From Erythrobacter insulae (GTDB lineage: Bacteria; Pseudomonadota; Alphaproteobacteria; Sphingomonadales; Sphingomonadaceae), in assembly GCF_007004095.1 (NCBI RefSeq), contig NZ_VHJK01000002.1:124001-188000 (forward strand): a stretch of 64,000 nucleotides of DNA, in the 5' to 3' direction. Position 1 is the stretch's first letter. Each line of letters opens with the position of its first letter. Shown here in pieces: positions 26,786-35,078 of this stretch. Below the pieces are notes generated by a model that did not search any database, had not been told where the DNA came from, and saw nothing but the letters and a program-made list of their open reading frames with translations. A program made the position numbers and the translations under genes.

Positions 26786-26800
26786 TTCCTTATATGTTCC
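26786..26800 (-). promoter_or_regulatory. LexA (SOS) box of the radical SAM-UdgX-dnaE2 operon
   Basis: On the plus strand GTTC-CTTATAT-GTTC, an exact GTTC-N7-GTTC direct repeat, the alphaproteobacterial LexA site. It sits 16 bases upstream of the radical SAM start codon. A further half-site in the opposite sense (GAAC, 26774-26777) lies even closer to the start. Confidence 0.85.
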
Positions 26801-26982
26801 AAAAATAAATCCAGCAAATGCAAACTATGCATGTTGCAGTCATCAATCGTATATGATATATAATAACACACGGACCGGGCCCCTCTGGCGAGCAATCCTG
26901 CTCGTGATGTCGGACGTAACCTGCGGCATAGCCGCTTGATTCATGTGGGGGGCCATTTCAGCTCCCTGCAAGGGAGTATGAA

Positions 26983-27552
26983 ATGAATAAGTTTGTTTAC
27001 GCATCTGCACTCGGCGCCAGCACTCTCGCACTTGCAGCATGTGGTTCAGATGAAACCGCGTCAGTCAGCGCGGCGAATGCCAACCCCATCACCGCTGAAG
27101 AAGTCGAAGCGGCTCAAAAAGCATGGGGCGAAGGCATCGTAACAATTGGCCAAACCTTCACAGACGAAGGCGATTATCGTCAAACGGCCACGGATCACAT
27201 CAACACGCATTATGCCTATGGCGATGATGCAACCGTCCTTTTCAAACCTACACTCGCTGCGGAAGACCAATTCCGTGAAAATTTTGATGAAGCCCTCAGC
27301 TACTTCGTTGGCAAAGAAGGCACCGAAGACGGCGGGTTCGCGATCGCGCCATTCACCGCAGTGCGGTGGGAGAATAACGGCACTGTGATCGATCCGGACG
27401 GCGACATGGCCGTTGCAATGGGCAATTACTATTTCACTGGCACTGATGGAAGCGAGACCAAGGTCGAGTATTCTTTTGCCTATGAAAAAGATGATGCTGG
27501 CGATCTCAAGATCGTCCTGCATCACAGTTCACTGCCATTTTCAGCGAATTAA
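26983..27552 (+). CDS. Lipoprotein with SnoaL/CaMKII-association-like domain
   Basis: A 189-residue predicted lipoprotein (lipobox LALAAC, lipidated Cys20). The mature part looks like an NTF2/SnoaL-type fold: 'EEVEAAQKAWGEGIVTIGQTF', 'HINTHYAYGDDATVLFKPTLA', then 'IAPFTAVRWENNGTVIDPDGDMAVAMGNYYFT' and a final beta strand 'IVLHHSSLPF'. The fold assignment is moderately sure, the function unknown. It reads against the two SOS operons that flank it and has its own terminator, so it is probably unrelated to them. AGGGAG precedes the ATG. Confidence 0.8.
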   Translation: MNKFVYASALGASTLALAACGSDETASVSAANANPITAEEVEAAQKAWGEGIVTIGQTFTDEGDYRQTATDHINTHYAYGDDATVLFKPTLAAEDQFRENFDEALSYFVGKEGTEDGGFAIAPFTAVRWENNGTVIDPDGDMAVAMGNYYFTGTDGSETKVEYSFAYEKDDAGDLKIVLHHSSLPFSAN

Positions 27553-27567
27553 TCGCTGGTCATTGTG

Positions 27568-27599
27568 AAAGGGCCGGCGCTGATGCGCTGGCCCTTTTC
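27568..27599 (+). terminator. Terminator after the SnoaL-like lipoprotein
   Basis: AAAGGGCCGGCGC pairs with GCGCTGGCCCTTT around TGAT (one G-T pair), followed by T residues. It lies between convergent genes. Confidence 0.88.
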
Positions 27600-27618
27600 A
27601 TAATATATCCGGAAATTT

Positions 27619-27957
27619 TCAAAGATAACGCCGGTTATCGCTCTCATCATTAGCCAGTTTTGTGGCTTCGTTCTGAATGAGATGATCGATCACGGCCGCA
27701 TGCATCTGGCCTTCAAAGGCGATGCCTGCAAACTTGCCATCCACCCAGGCCACTCTGCCCAGCGGAGCATTGATCCCTCCGACTTGCATGGTCAACCGAT
27801 CCCCGATACTTGCGAACCCGGCCGAGCCCCTAAGTTTGCAACCACCCTCTGAAATATCGATCAGGTCGCAATAGACCACGCGTGACTTTACGCGGCCCTT
27901 GATCATCAGGCTGAGCGAGCGGCGCTCTGCAGCGCGGGGGATGCTGTGCATGTTCAT
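27619..27957 (-). CDS. PilZ domain protein
   Basis: A small single-domain PilZ protein (about 112 residues), expected to bind cyclic di-GMP. The motif 'RAAERRSLSLMIKGR' near the start contains the RxxxR-type arginines, and 'CDLIDISEGGCKLRG' matches the D/N-x-S-x-x-G motif. The start is uncertain: the frame also offers ATG at 27978, ATG at 27951 and TTG at 28002, none with a clear ribosome site. It lies behind imuB on the same strand, with 78 bases or more between. Confidence 0.82.
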   Translation of the reverse strand: MNMHSIPRAAERRSLSLMIKGRVKSRVVYCDLIDISEGGCKLRGSAGFASIGDRLTMQVGGINAPLGRVAWVDGKFAGIAFEGQMHAAVIDHLIQNEATKLANDESDNRRYL

Positions 27958-28035
27958 AGTGAACGGCTTAGCAAGCATTTGTAAAAAAATGCTAACCAGC
28001 AAGCTCGGAAATTTATCAATACATTAAAAACAGCC

Positions 28036-29667
28036 TCAGGCATAAAGCCCTTGCAAATACCAATCCGGCGCACCGCCCCGGCCATCTCCGATAATCCCAT
28101 GGCGATAGATCCAGTATCTCCGGCCATCGGCATCCTCGATCCGATAATAATCGCGCAGCCGCATGATCGATCTCTCACGCCACCATTCTGGCGCTATGCG
28201 TTCTGGCCCTTCCACCCGCGCCACTTCGCGTACATCTCCGCGCCACCGGAAACGCTGTGGCAGGCCATCGGGAGAGGTATACAGCACCGCGATCAATTCA
28301 GGTTTATCAAGTAATTTCAGAGGCCTTGACCGAAAAGCCAACGGTGATTGTGCAACTGGCTCAGAATCCAGCGGTGGCTGCCAGCGCTGCGCACGTTCGG
28401 GCAAGTGACTGGCATAGAGAACCGGGCGACGCACACAATGCGGGCCCAAGCGGACGGTCAATCGATCGATGCAGGCATTCAAGGAAGTGCCATGCCGTTC
28501 GGCCGCCTCCTCAATATCGCCTTGCGACAATGCCAGCGGCTCAGTCCAACTGGCGCGAAGACGCACCGTTTCAATACCGAAGCCCGCATCGATATCTTCA
28601 AGCCGGTTAGCAAACAGACGAATTATATGAGAGGCATCGCGCGTAACGCTTGCCAATTCGAGTCGCCGGACCAGCACTTCGCCATCGACCCGCCACAGAC
28701 CAAGCTCAAGCCGCCGTGCCCCCTGCCCGCGGGCTTCAAGTTCGCGCACCATGTCATCCGCAAGATCACTCAGCACTTGATCGAGCAGACTGCGATGGCG
28801 GATCGGTTCCATCAATCGTCGCTGAACCAAGGGCGCGTGCTGCGATATCACGGGCAGCAAGGGTTCGGGGACTTTACCGCACAATTGATCGAGACGGATA
28901 AGCGGATTGGCCGAGGGTGATTTGCGGTTGCGAAACCGCCGGTGGATCGCATCGCGCGCAGCCGCTTCCTCGCCGAAACCTTTATGGTCGCTGGTCAGCG
29001 CAGCAATATCGCCCAATCGTTTCAGCCCCAGACGGCGCAAAACAGTAAGCACGTCCTGATCCAGCCTCAGCGCGGCCACCGGCAAATCAGAGAGGCGTTG
29101 CACGCTGTCTTCTTCAGGCCCGATTGCCGAACGGGAAGGACCAAAATGCGCCAGCGCCCACGCTGCACCTGCAGTCGGTGCGATCGCTGTACGGGCAAGC
29201 AGTTTGCGCTTTGCAAATGCGGCCTCGACATCGGCCAGCAATCTGCGCTCCCCGCCAAACAGATGCGCCGCTGCGGTGATATCGACCAAGACACCATCGG
29301 GCGGATCAAGCGCGCTCCAAGGCCCCCATCTCTGAGACCAGAGCGCGAGCTTTTCCAGAAAATCGAGATCCCCTGCTGGATCAGCAGGCGCAGTCTGGAT
29401 TTCGGGGCATACAGTGCGCGCATCAGTCAACATCATGCCCGTTCGCGCGCCTGCAATGTGGCCTGCGGCGTTTACGGCCTCAATCCTTGGTCCATGGGCT
29501 GTTTCAGTGATCAGCACCGTTGGGAGCGCATCTGCGCCTTCCTCTGGATCAACCCCGCCCGTTTCAGGCGCGAGCGTATGCCGCCAGCGATCGACCGAAA
29601 GTCGGGCGAACCAGATCGCCAATATTCTGCGTGTTGGCGGCGATGGGCGTGTTTGGTTTGCGCGCAT
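28036..29667 (-). CDS. imuB: ImuB, inactive Y-family polymerase-like mutasome protein
   Basis: ImuB is the hub of the SOS mutasome: it binds the beta clamp, ImuA and DnaE2 but does not polymerise. The protein (about 543 residues) begins with 'RRILAIWFARLSVDRW' where active Y-polymerases have a catalytic Asp motif, and has 'DGVLVDITAAAHLFGG' in place of the Ser-x-Asp-Glu motif, so the acidic residues needed for catalysis are missing as expected. The start is set at 29667; 29685 is possible. Either way the gene overlaps the end of imuA by about 100 bases, indicating tight coupling. Confidence 0.92.
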   Translation of the reverse strand: MRANQTRPSPPTRRILAIWFARLSVDRWRHTLAPETGGVDPEEGADALPTVLITETAHGPRIEAVNAAGHIAGARTGMMLTDARTVCPEIQTAPADPAGDLDFLEKLALWSQRWGPWSALDPPDGVLVDITAAAHLFGGERRLLADVEAAFAKRKLLARTAIAPTAGAAWALAHFGPSRSAIGPEEDSVQRLSDLPVAALRLDQDVLTVLRRLGLKRLGDIAALTSDHKGFGEEAAARDAIHRRFRNRKSPSANPLIRLDQLCGKVPEPLLPVISQHAPLVQRRLMEPIRHRSLLDQVLSDLADDMVRELEARGQGARRLELGLWRVDGEVLVRRLELASVTRDASHIIRLFANRLEDIDAGFGIETVRLRASWTEPLALSQGDIEEAAERHGTSLNACIDRLTVRLGPHCVRRPVLYASHLPERAQRWQPPLDSEPVAQSPLAFRSRPLKLLDKPELIAVLYTSPDGLPQRFRWRGDVREVARVEGPERIAPEWWRERSIMRLRDYYRIEDADGRRYWIYRHGIIGDGRGGAPDWYLQGLYA

Positions 29668-30424
29668 GCAGGCGTCCATCTTCATTGCTCAAAATCCATT
29701 TTCCGGGCGCATGGCGCGCGGCGCGAAACAGCTCTGCTTTCCATGCCGGTGAACCCGGGGCATCGGGGTTCCAGAGCGGGCGGGATGAAGGCGCAGGCTG
29801 CGCGCGCCAACGCATCCGGGCCGAAGACAATTCAGCCGCTGCATCAAGCCGTATGAGCCACAGCGGCACACCATGCTTTTCCGCAGTCAGGCTGAGACGG
29901 CGCGACGCGGTAAAATCAAACGCGCGGGGATTGCCGCTTATTTCTCCGATGACGCAGGCGAGGTCACGGCAACGCAGCCCCTCTTCCAGCGCGAAGAGCG
30001 CATCTTCGGTGGTTTTGGCTTCGACATGGATCAACCGATCGCGCAAATCTGCAGGCAAACCCTGACAATAGGGCCGTCCGCCGCGCTGCACGGCGCGGGC
30101 ATCCTGCACCCACAACACCTGCCGCCGATCATACACATCCGCTGTGGGATCAGCGCCCTCGCCCGCGATGTGCATCTGAATGTTAAGCGCATCGCGTGCC
30201 AGGCCCAGCGCCAGCCCTGCTCCGCTGCCATCGCCAGTGCTTGCAAAAATTTCGCTATGCAGTGGCTGATCGCTTAGCCCGGGTCGCCAGCGCCCTTCGC
30301 GCGCTTTGGACAGCGTGGCCATCTCGCTCGCAGACAGACGCATGGTGCTGCCAACCTTCGGACGGTCGGGAGCAGAATAGGACGAAAGCGCCTTCGCGCT
30401 GGAGGAAGATTGTATGTCTGGCAT
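29564..30424 (-). CDS. imuA: ImuA, RecA-like mutasome protein
   Basis: ImuA is a RecA/SulA-related protein that activates the ImuB-DnaE2 mutasome. The 286 residues show the family's 'ALGLARDALN', 'RRQVLWVQDARAVQRGGRPYCQGL', 'DRLIHVEAKTTEDALFALEEGLRC..ACVIGEI' and 'RRLSLTAEKHGVPLWLIR' stretches; there is no clear Walker A motif. A LexA box lies 44 bases upstream. It overlaps imuB in another frame. Confidence 0.9.
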   Translation of the reverse strand: MPDIQSSSSAKALSSYSAPDRPKVGSTMRLSASEMATLSKAREGRWRPGLSDQPLHSEIFASTGDGSGAGLALGLARDALNIQMHIAGEGADPTADVYDRRQVLWVQDARAVQRGGRPYCQGLPADLRDRLIHVEAKTTEDALFALEEGLRCRDLACVIGEISGNPRAFDFTASRRLSLTAEKHGVPLWLIRLDAAAELSSARMRWRAQPAPSSRPLWNPDAPGSPAWKAELFRAARHAPGKWILSNEDGRLHARKPNTPIAANTQNIGDLVRPTFGRSLAAYARA

Positions 30425-30467
30425 AGGAACACTTATCGACGGCGACTCACATCAACGAAGTCACACT

Positions 30468-30482
30468 GTTCCTATTTTGTTC
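30468..30482 (-). promoter_or_regulatory. LexA (SOS) box of imuA-imuB
   Basis: On the plus strand GTTC-CTATTTT-GTTC, an exact GTTC-N7-GTTC direct repeat, 44 bases upstream of the imuA ATG. It is the same element as in front of the radical SAM-UdgX-dnaE2 operon. Confidence 0.87.
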
Positions 30483-30523
30483 CACATTTGCAGAACAATT
30501 GCAATGCTGCGTTCGGGTCTGAT

Positions 30524-30557
30524 GGGAGCAGCGCAGGCAAACCCTGCCGCCGCTCCC
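30524..30557 (-). terminator. GC-rich hairpin behind the NSS transporter gene
   Basis: GGGAGC (30524-30529) pairs with GCTCCC (30552-30557), with further pairing of GCAGG and CCTGC inside. It is 11 bases past the transporter stop codon on the minus strand but lacks a T-run, so termination is only suspected. Confidence 0.4.
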
Positions 30558-30567
30558 TCCGTTCAAT

Positions 30568-31968
30568 TCAGCCGAATATGCCGAACAGCAGAATGACCGT
30601 CAGGGCTAACGGGCATACATAGCGCACCAGCGCACGCCACAATTTATGCAAAGCCCCGTCGAGACCGTTTTCCTGATCGATCAACTTCGCATCTGCGACC
30701 CAACCCACAAAAATACAGGTCAGGATCGCACCAATCGGCATAAACAGCTTTGCGGTAAGCCCATCAAGCGTGTCGAAGAAATTCGTCTCGGCAAACAACG
30801 GGATGAAGCTCAGCGGATAGAACTCTGCCAATTCGTTAAACGACAGCGCCGCCATCGTGCCAAGCGCCGCTGCACCAAGCCCGACGATCAGCGTTGCCAT
30901 GCTGCGCGACATGTTGAACTTCTCAAACATCCAAGCGGTTGGCGCTTCGAGCAGAGAAACCGAACTTGTGAGTGCAGCGAAGAAAATCATCGTAAAAAAC
31001 GCCAAGCCGATCAAGGATCCGAACGGCATCTCCTGAAACGCGATGGGCAGCGACTGAAACATCAAACCCGGCCCTGCATTGGCCGACAGGCCTGCAGCAA
31101 ACACGATCGGGAAAATCGCCAGACCAGCAAGCAGCGCAACCGCCGTATCAGCGCCCGCAATAATACCCGAAGTTTCCCCCAGATTGGTATCGCGATTGGC
31201 ATAGGCACCGTAGGTCATCATGCCAGCAACACCCAGCGATAACGAGAAGAATGCCTGCCCCACAGCGGCCAGCATCACTTCACCGGTCAATTTCGAGGCG
31301 TCAAAGGTAAAAAGATAACTCAACGCTTCGCCGAAATTGCCCGTGAACGCGCCATAGATCGTAATGCAGAGAAACAGGAAGAAGAACAGCGGCATCAGAT
31401 ATACAGCGACCCATTCAATGCCGCCCGATACACCGCGCGCGACAAAGAACATTGTCACAGCCAAAAATCCGAGATTAAGCCCAACCATCAAACCGGCATT
31501 GCCGAATAACCCCGGCAACAGACCCTCGATATCTTCCGCTGCACGCCCTTCGAATGCGCCTCCTACAACCCCAGTTTGAAACACATCGCTCAAAAAGACG
31601 CCGATGTAATAGACGACCCAGCCGCCCACGACGCAATAAAAGCTCAGGACCAAAAACGCCGCGAACACACCCATTGAGGCAAGAACGCTCCACCCCTCAC
31701 CGGCACCCGAATCGCGGGCCAGACGGCGGACACTTTCCGGCGCAGAGGATTGACCATGTCGGCCAACCAAAACCTCGGACAGCAAGACAGGCAAACCAAT
31801 CAACAGCACGCAGAATATGTAAAACAGCACGAACGCGCCGCCGCCATTCTCACCTGCCTCCGCAGGAAACCGCCACATATTGCCAAGACCAACCGCCGAA
31901 CCGACGGCCGCCAGAATAAATGCACTGCGTGACGACCAATTTTCGTGGCCCTTACCCGATGCTGCCAT
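30568..31968 (-). CDS. Sodium-dependent transporter, NSS family
   Basis: A 466-residue inner-membrane symporter of the neurotransmitter:sodium symporter (SNF/LeuT) family. The first helix has the diagnostic 'SRSAFILAAVGSAVGLGNMWRFPAEAGENGGGAF' region, which forms part of the Na+ and substrate site; later helices include 'ALGQAFFSLSLGVAGMMTYGAY'-type and 'FFTMIFFAALTSSVSLLEAPTAWMFE'. About eleven membrane segments are visible. The substrate is probably an amino acid or a small amine. It is divergent from panB, 145 bases apart. Confidence 0.95.
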   Translation of the reverse strand: MAASGKGHENWSSRSAFILAAVGSAVGLGNMWRFPAEAGENGGGAFVLFYIFCVLLIGLPVLLSEVLVGRHGQSSAPESVRRLARDSGAGEGWSVLASMGVFAAFLVLSFYCVVGGWVVYYIGVFLSDVFQTGVVGGAFEGRAAEDIEGLLPGLFGNAGLMVGLNLGFLAVTMFFVARGVSGGIEWVAVYLMPLFFFLFLCITIYGAFTGNFGEALSYLFTFDASKLTGEVMLAAVGQAFFSLSLGVAGMMTYGAYANRDTNLGETSGIIAGADTAVALLAGLAIFPIVFAAGLSANAGPGLMFQSLPIAFQEMPFGSLIGLAFFTMIFFAALTSSVSLLEAPTAWMFEKFNMSRSMATLIVGLGAAALGTMAALSFNELAEFYPLSFIPLFAETNFFDTLDGLTAKLFMPIGAILTCIFVGWVADAKLIDQENGLDGALHKLWRALVRYVCPLALTVILLFGIFG

Positions 31969-32113
31969 GAATCTTTATATCCCTGTTGCGCGCAGCCGGG
32001 GCTGTGCTGTCTCATTTGTGTTCCTCTCTGCAATGTTTCTGCGCCCGCGCCAAGAGGCAAGCTTTGCGTTTATCCCGCTTGGTCTTTTCCAAGGGGGACG
32101 CTAAACGCACAGC

Positions 32114-32986
32114 ATGTCGACGACCTTTCAGCTCGATACGAGCACCAGCAGAGCCAATCCCACCCCTGCGCCGATGAAGCGGCTCACCGTGCCGCGCATC
32201 CGGGCACGCAAGAAAGATGGCGTTACCGAGCAACCTCTGGTGATGCTCACTGCGTACACTGCGAGGCAGGCACAATTGCTCGATGCGCATTGCGATATGC
32301 TGCTGGTGGGAGATTCGCTGGGCCAGGTGATTTACGGCCTGCCCTCCACTATTCCGGTGACGTTGGAGATGATGGCCAATCACGGCGCAGCGGTGGTACG
32401 CGGATCGTATCACTCGGTCGTCGTGGTCGATATGCCGTTCGGATCGTATGAAAGTTCACCGGAGCAGGCCTTTGAAAGCGCGGCCTATTTGCTTAAACAA
32501 ACCGGTGCTGCCGCAGTTAAACTCGAAGGCGGCGAAGCCATGGCACCTACTGTCGAGTTTCTGAATTCACGCGGTATTCCTGTGATGGGGCATGTCGGTT
32601 TGACACCTCAAGCCGTGAATGTGCTGGGCGGATACATGGCGCGCGGGCGCAGCGATGCAGAAGCCGACAAGATTGTGACCGATGCGGTCGCGCTGGAAAA
32701 AGCAGGCGCATTCGCAATCGTGATAGAAGGTGTCGTAGAACCCATCGCCATCGCCGCAACTGAGGCCGTTTCTTGTCCGACGATCGGCATCGGCGCATCC
32801 GCCCGTTGCGATGGTCAAGTGCTGGTAACAGAAGACATGCTGGGCATGTTTGAACGTGTGCCGCGCTTTGTGAAGAAATATGACGACATAGCCGGGATGA
32901 TCGAAAAAACTGTCGCGACCTATGCCGAGGAAGTGCGTGATCGCAGCTTCCCAAGTGACGAACAGACTTACCAGCCCAAAAGCTAA
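32114..32986 (+). CDS. panB: 3-methyl-2-oxobutanoate hydroxymethyltransferase
   Basis: PanB transfers a hydroxymethyl group from methylene-tetrahydrofolate to 2-oxoisovalerate, giving ketopantoate, the first step of pantothenate and CoA synthesis. In 290 residues the metal-binding region '[15 protein letters not shown]', the substrate region '[18 protein letters not shown]', '[12 protein letters not shown]' and '[23 protein letters not shown]' are all present. A GGGGGACG site lies rather far (about 14 bases) before the ATG; an in-frame ATG at residue 21 (MKRLTVP) is a possible shorter start. panC/panE are not nearby. Confidence 0.96.
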   Translation: MSTTFQLDTSTSRANPTPAPMKRLTVPRIRARKKDGVTEQPLVMLTAYTARQAQLLDAHCDMLLVGDSLGQVIYGLPSTIPVTLEMMANHGAAVVRGSYHSVVVVDMPFGSYESSPEQAFESAAYLLKQTGAAAVKLEGGEAMAPTVEFLNSRGIPVMGHVGLTPQAVNVLGGYMARGRSDAEADKIVTDAVALEKAGAFAIVIEGVVEPIAIAATEAVSCPTIGIGASARCDGQVLVTEDMLGMFERVPRFVKKYDDIAGMIEKTVATYAEEVRDRSFPSDEQTYQPKS

Positions 32987-33013
32987 TCCACACTCGCGAA
33001 GGCCAACCTCTCC

Positions 33014-34090
33014 ATGCAAACGCTGCTGCGTTATTACACCTTTTCGCTCATCTTTACCGCCGGCTGTTTCGCGCTGGGTGGTTGGTATGGCTATGCCAGC
33101 ACTGGCACCGTCACGGGAATGCTATCGATCCTGTGGATCATATTTGTGCTGTCGATCCTCGAAGTCTCGCTCAGCTTTGACAATGCGGTGGTAAACGCAA
33201 CAGTGCTGCGGGAAATGGACCCCGTCTGGCAGCAACGCTTTCTTACCATCGGTATTCTGATCGCAGTTTTCGGGATGCGGATCGTATTCCCCATAGCCAT
33301 CGTTTCAATCGCTGCGCAGATCGGCCCGTGGGAGGCGATTCAACTTTCGCTGGGCGATCCAGAAGAATACGAACGGATCGTCTCTGCCGCCCATATCGGA
33401 ATTGCCGGATTTGGCGGCGCGTTTTTGGCGATGGTTGGCCTGACGTTCTTTTTCGATGAAGAGAAAGACGTTCACTGGATCAGCGCAATCGAGCATGCGG
33501 TAAATCGCTTTTCCAGCATCCCCGCGCTCGAAATCGGATTTGTGCTCGCGGTGCTTTATGGGGTTTCGACTTTGCTCACCCCCGAGGAGGCTCTCACCTT
33601 TTTGACTGCTGGCGTGATGGGGCTGCTGACTTTCATCGGCGTGAACGCGCTTGGCGAGATAATCGAGCAAGGCGAAGCGAAGAAAAAGGCAGCAGGCGAA
33701 GTCGTACGCAGCGGCCTTGGCGGATTTCTCTATCTTGAGGTTCTGGATGCGAGTTTCAGCTTTGACGGCGTGATCGGAGCCTTTGCCCTTTCGAACAACA
33801 TGATCGTGATCGCGATTGGCCTATCGGTCGGTGCGATGTTTGTCCGATCCATGACAATCCACTTGGTGCGTGCGGGCACGCTCTCACAGTTCCGGTATTT
33901 GGAGCACGGCGCGTTTTGGGCGATTATCGCGCTCGGCATAATCATGCTGGTTTCGGCAAAGTACCATATCCCGGAAACCTTCACCGGCCTCATCGGTGCA
34001 GTGATGATTGGACTCTCGCTTTGGTGGTCGATCCGGCACAATCGCAAAGAGGCATCTGCTAATCCGGTTGATACTCTGCAAAACGAGTAG
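33014..34090 (+). CDS. DUF475 (TerC-like) integral membrane protein
   Basis: A 358-residue protein with about nine membrane helices, of the DUF475 branch of the TerC superfamily. Typical acidic motifs inside helices are visible: 'ILEVSLSFDNAVVNATVL' and 'YLEVLDASFSFDGVIGAFALSN', which in TerC relatives form a metal-ion path. A role in metal ion (for example Mn2+) export or tellurite resistance is known for some TerC proteins but not shown for DUF475. The end overlaps the convergent BASS-type gene by 32 bases. Confidence 0.92.
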   Translation: MQTLLRYYTFSLIFTAGCFALGGWYGYASTGTVTGMLSILWIIFVLSILEVSLSFDNAVVNATVLREMDPVWQQRFLTIGILIAVFGMRIVFPIAIVSIAAQIGPWEAIQLSLGDPEEYERIVSAAHIGIAGFGGAFLAMVGLTFFFDEEKDVHWISAIEHAVNRFSSIPALEIGFVLAVLYGVSTLLTPEEALTFLTAGVMGLLTFIGVNALGEIIEQGEAKKKAAGEVVRSGLGGFLYLEVLDASFSFDGVIGAFALSNNMIVIAIGLSVGAMFVRSMTIHLVRAGTLSQFRYLEHGAFWAIIALGIIMLVSAKYHIPETFTGLIGAVMIGLSLWWSIRHNRKEASANPVDTLQNE

Positions 34091-35057
34091 CAAGCGGCGC
34101 TGCCACGGCAAGCTGTAGCAAGTGATAAAGCAGCAGCGGCGCAATCACAAAGCCAGCGACAGCGGGCTCAAACAGGATCGCAGCAAGCGGCGCACCAATG
34201 GCGACGCTTTTCTGCGGCCCTGCGAACACAAATGCGATACGATCTGCGCGGGCATAGCCACCAAACCCTGATATTTTCCATGCCAGGCCATAGGCAAGCA
34301 CCAGAAAGACGACAGTGATGAGCGTGAGCCATGAGGCAGCGCTCGGCGACATACTGGTCATCAGACCCTGAGCGACTGCGCCAGACATGGCGACATAGAC
34401 AGCGATCCCGATCACAATCCGATCGAGCCAGACGACCTTCGATTTCTGTTTGATCAGCCAACTGCGCGTGAAGCCTTGCAGCACTTGGCCAATCACAAAT
34501 GGCAGCAGCAAAATCATACCGATGCGGAGGATTGTTTCCGTCCCAAGGTCAACCGCCGCACTGCCTGCCAACGCTGCGAAGAGCGGCGCACTTACGAACA
34601 CGCCGAGAATATTGATCAACGCTGCACCGACCACCGAAAGCGCGGCATTGCCGCCAGCGAGCGTAGTGTAGCTGGTCGCAGACTGAATGGTCGATGGCAG
34701 CACCCCCAGAAAAATAAAGCCAAGCGCAATTTCCGGCGCAGCAAAAAGCGCGGCCAAAAATGAAAATCCCGCCCCCATCATCGCCATGCCCCCAAACACA
34801 AACAGCACAAGCGGCGCAAAGAAACGCCAATTGCCGATCGCATTCACGATTTCCCCGCGTGCAATCCGCATTCCGTTGACGAGAAAGAGAAGAAAGATCG
34901 ACACATTAGAGACGATCTGCGCGGCCTCGCGCGTTTCTCCCATCGCAGGCAGGGCAAGCGCGAGACCCGTCGCAATCACGAGGACCGCGATCATTGGGTC
35001 GGCTAAATTGGCAATCCACCTTGGCATGGCATTGCGCCCTGCCCCGCTGCTGCTCAA
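34059..35057 (-). CDS. Bile acid:sodium symporter (BASS) family protein
   Basis: A 332-residue membrane protein with about nine or ten helices, closest in pattern to the SBF-like/YfeH group ('FLLFLVNGMRIARGEIV', 'GFIFLGVLPSTIQSATSYTTLAGGNAALSV', 'FVFAGPQKSVAIGAPLAAILF'). The paired Asn/Ser/Thr-rich crossing regions resemble the Na+ site of ASBT transporters. The substrate is unknown. The translation start may be at residue 11 (MPRWIANL) instead. Confidence 0.9.
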   Translation of the reverse strand: MSSSGAGRNAMPRWIANLADPMIAVLVIATGLALALPAMGETREAAQIVSNVSIFLLFLVNGMRIARGEIVNAIGNWRFFAPLVLFVFGGMAMMGAGFSFLAALFAAPEIALGFIFLGVLPSTIQSATSYTTLAGGNAALSVVGAALINILGVFVSAPLFAALAGSAAVDLGTETILRIGMILLLPFVIGQVLQGFTRSWLIKQKSKVVWLDRIVIGIAVYVAMSGAVAQGLMTSMSPSAASWLTLITVVFLVLAYGLAWKISGFGGYARADRIAFVFAGPQKSVAIGAPLAAILFEPAVAGFVIAPLLLYHLLQLAVAAPLATRFAEYQPD

Positions 35058-35078
35058 TTGTCGAGCGTGCGACCGTGC

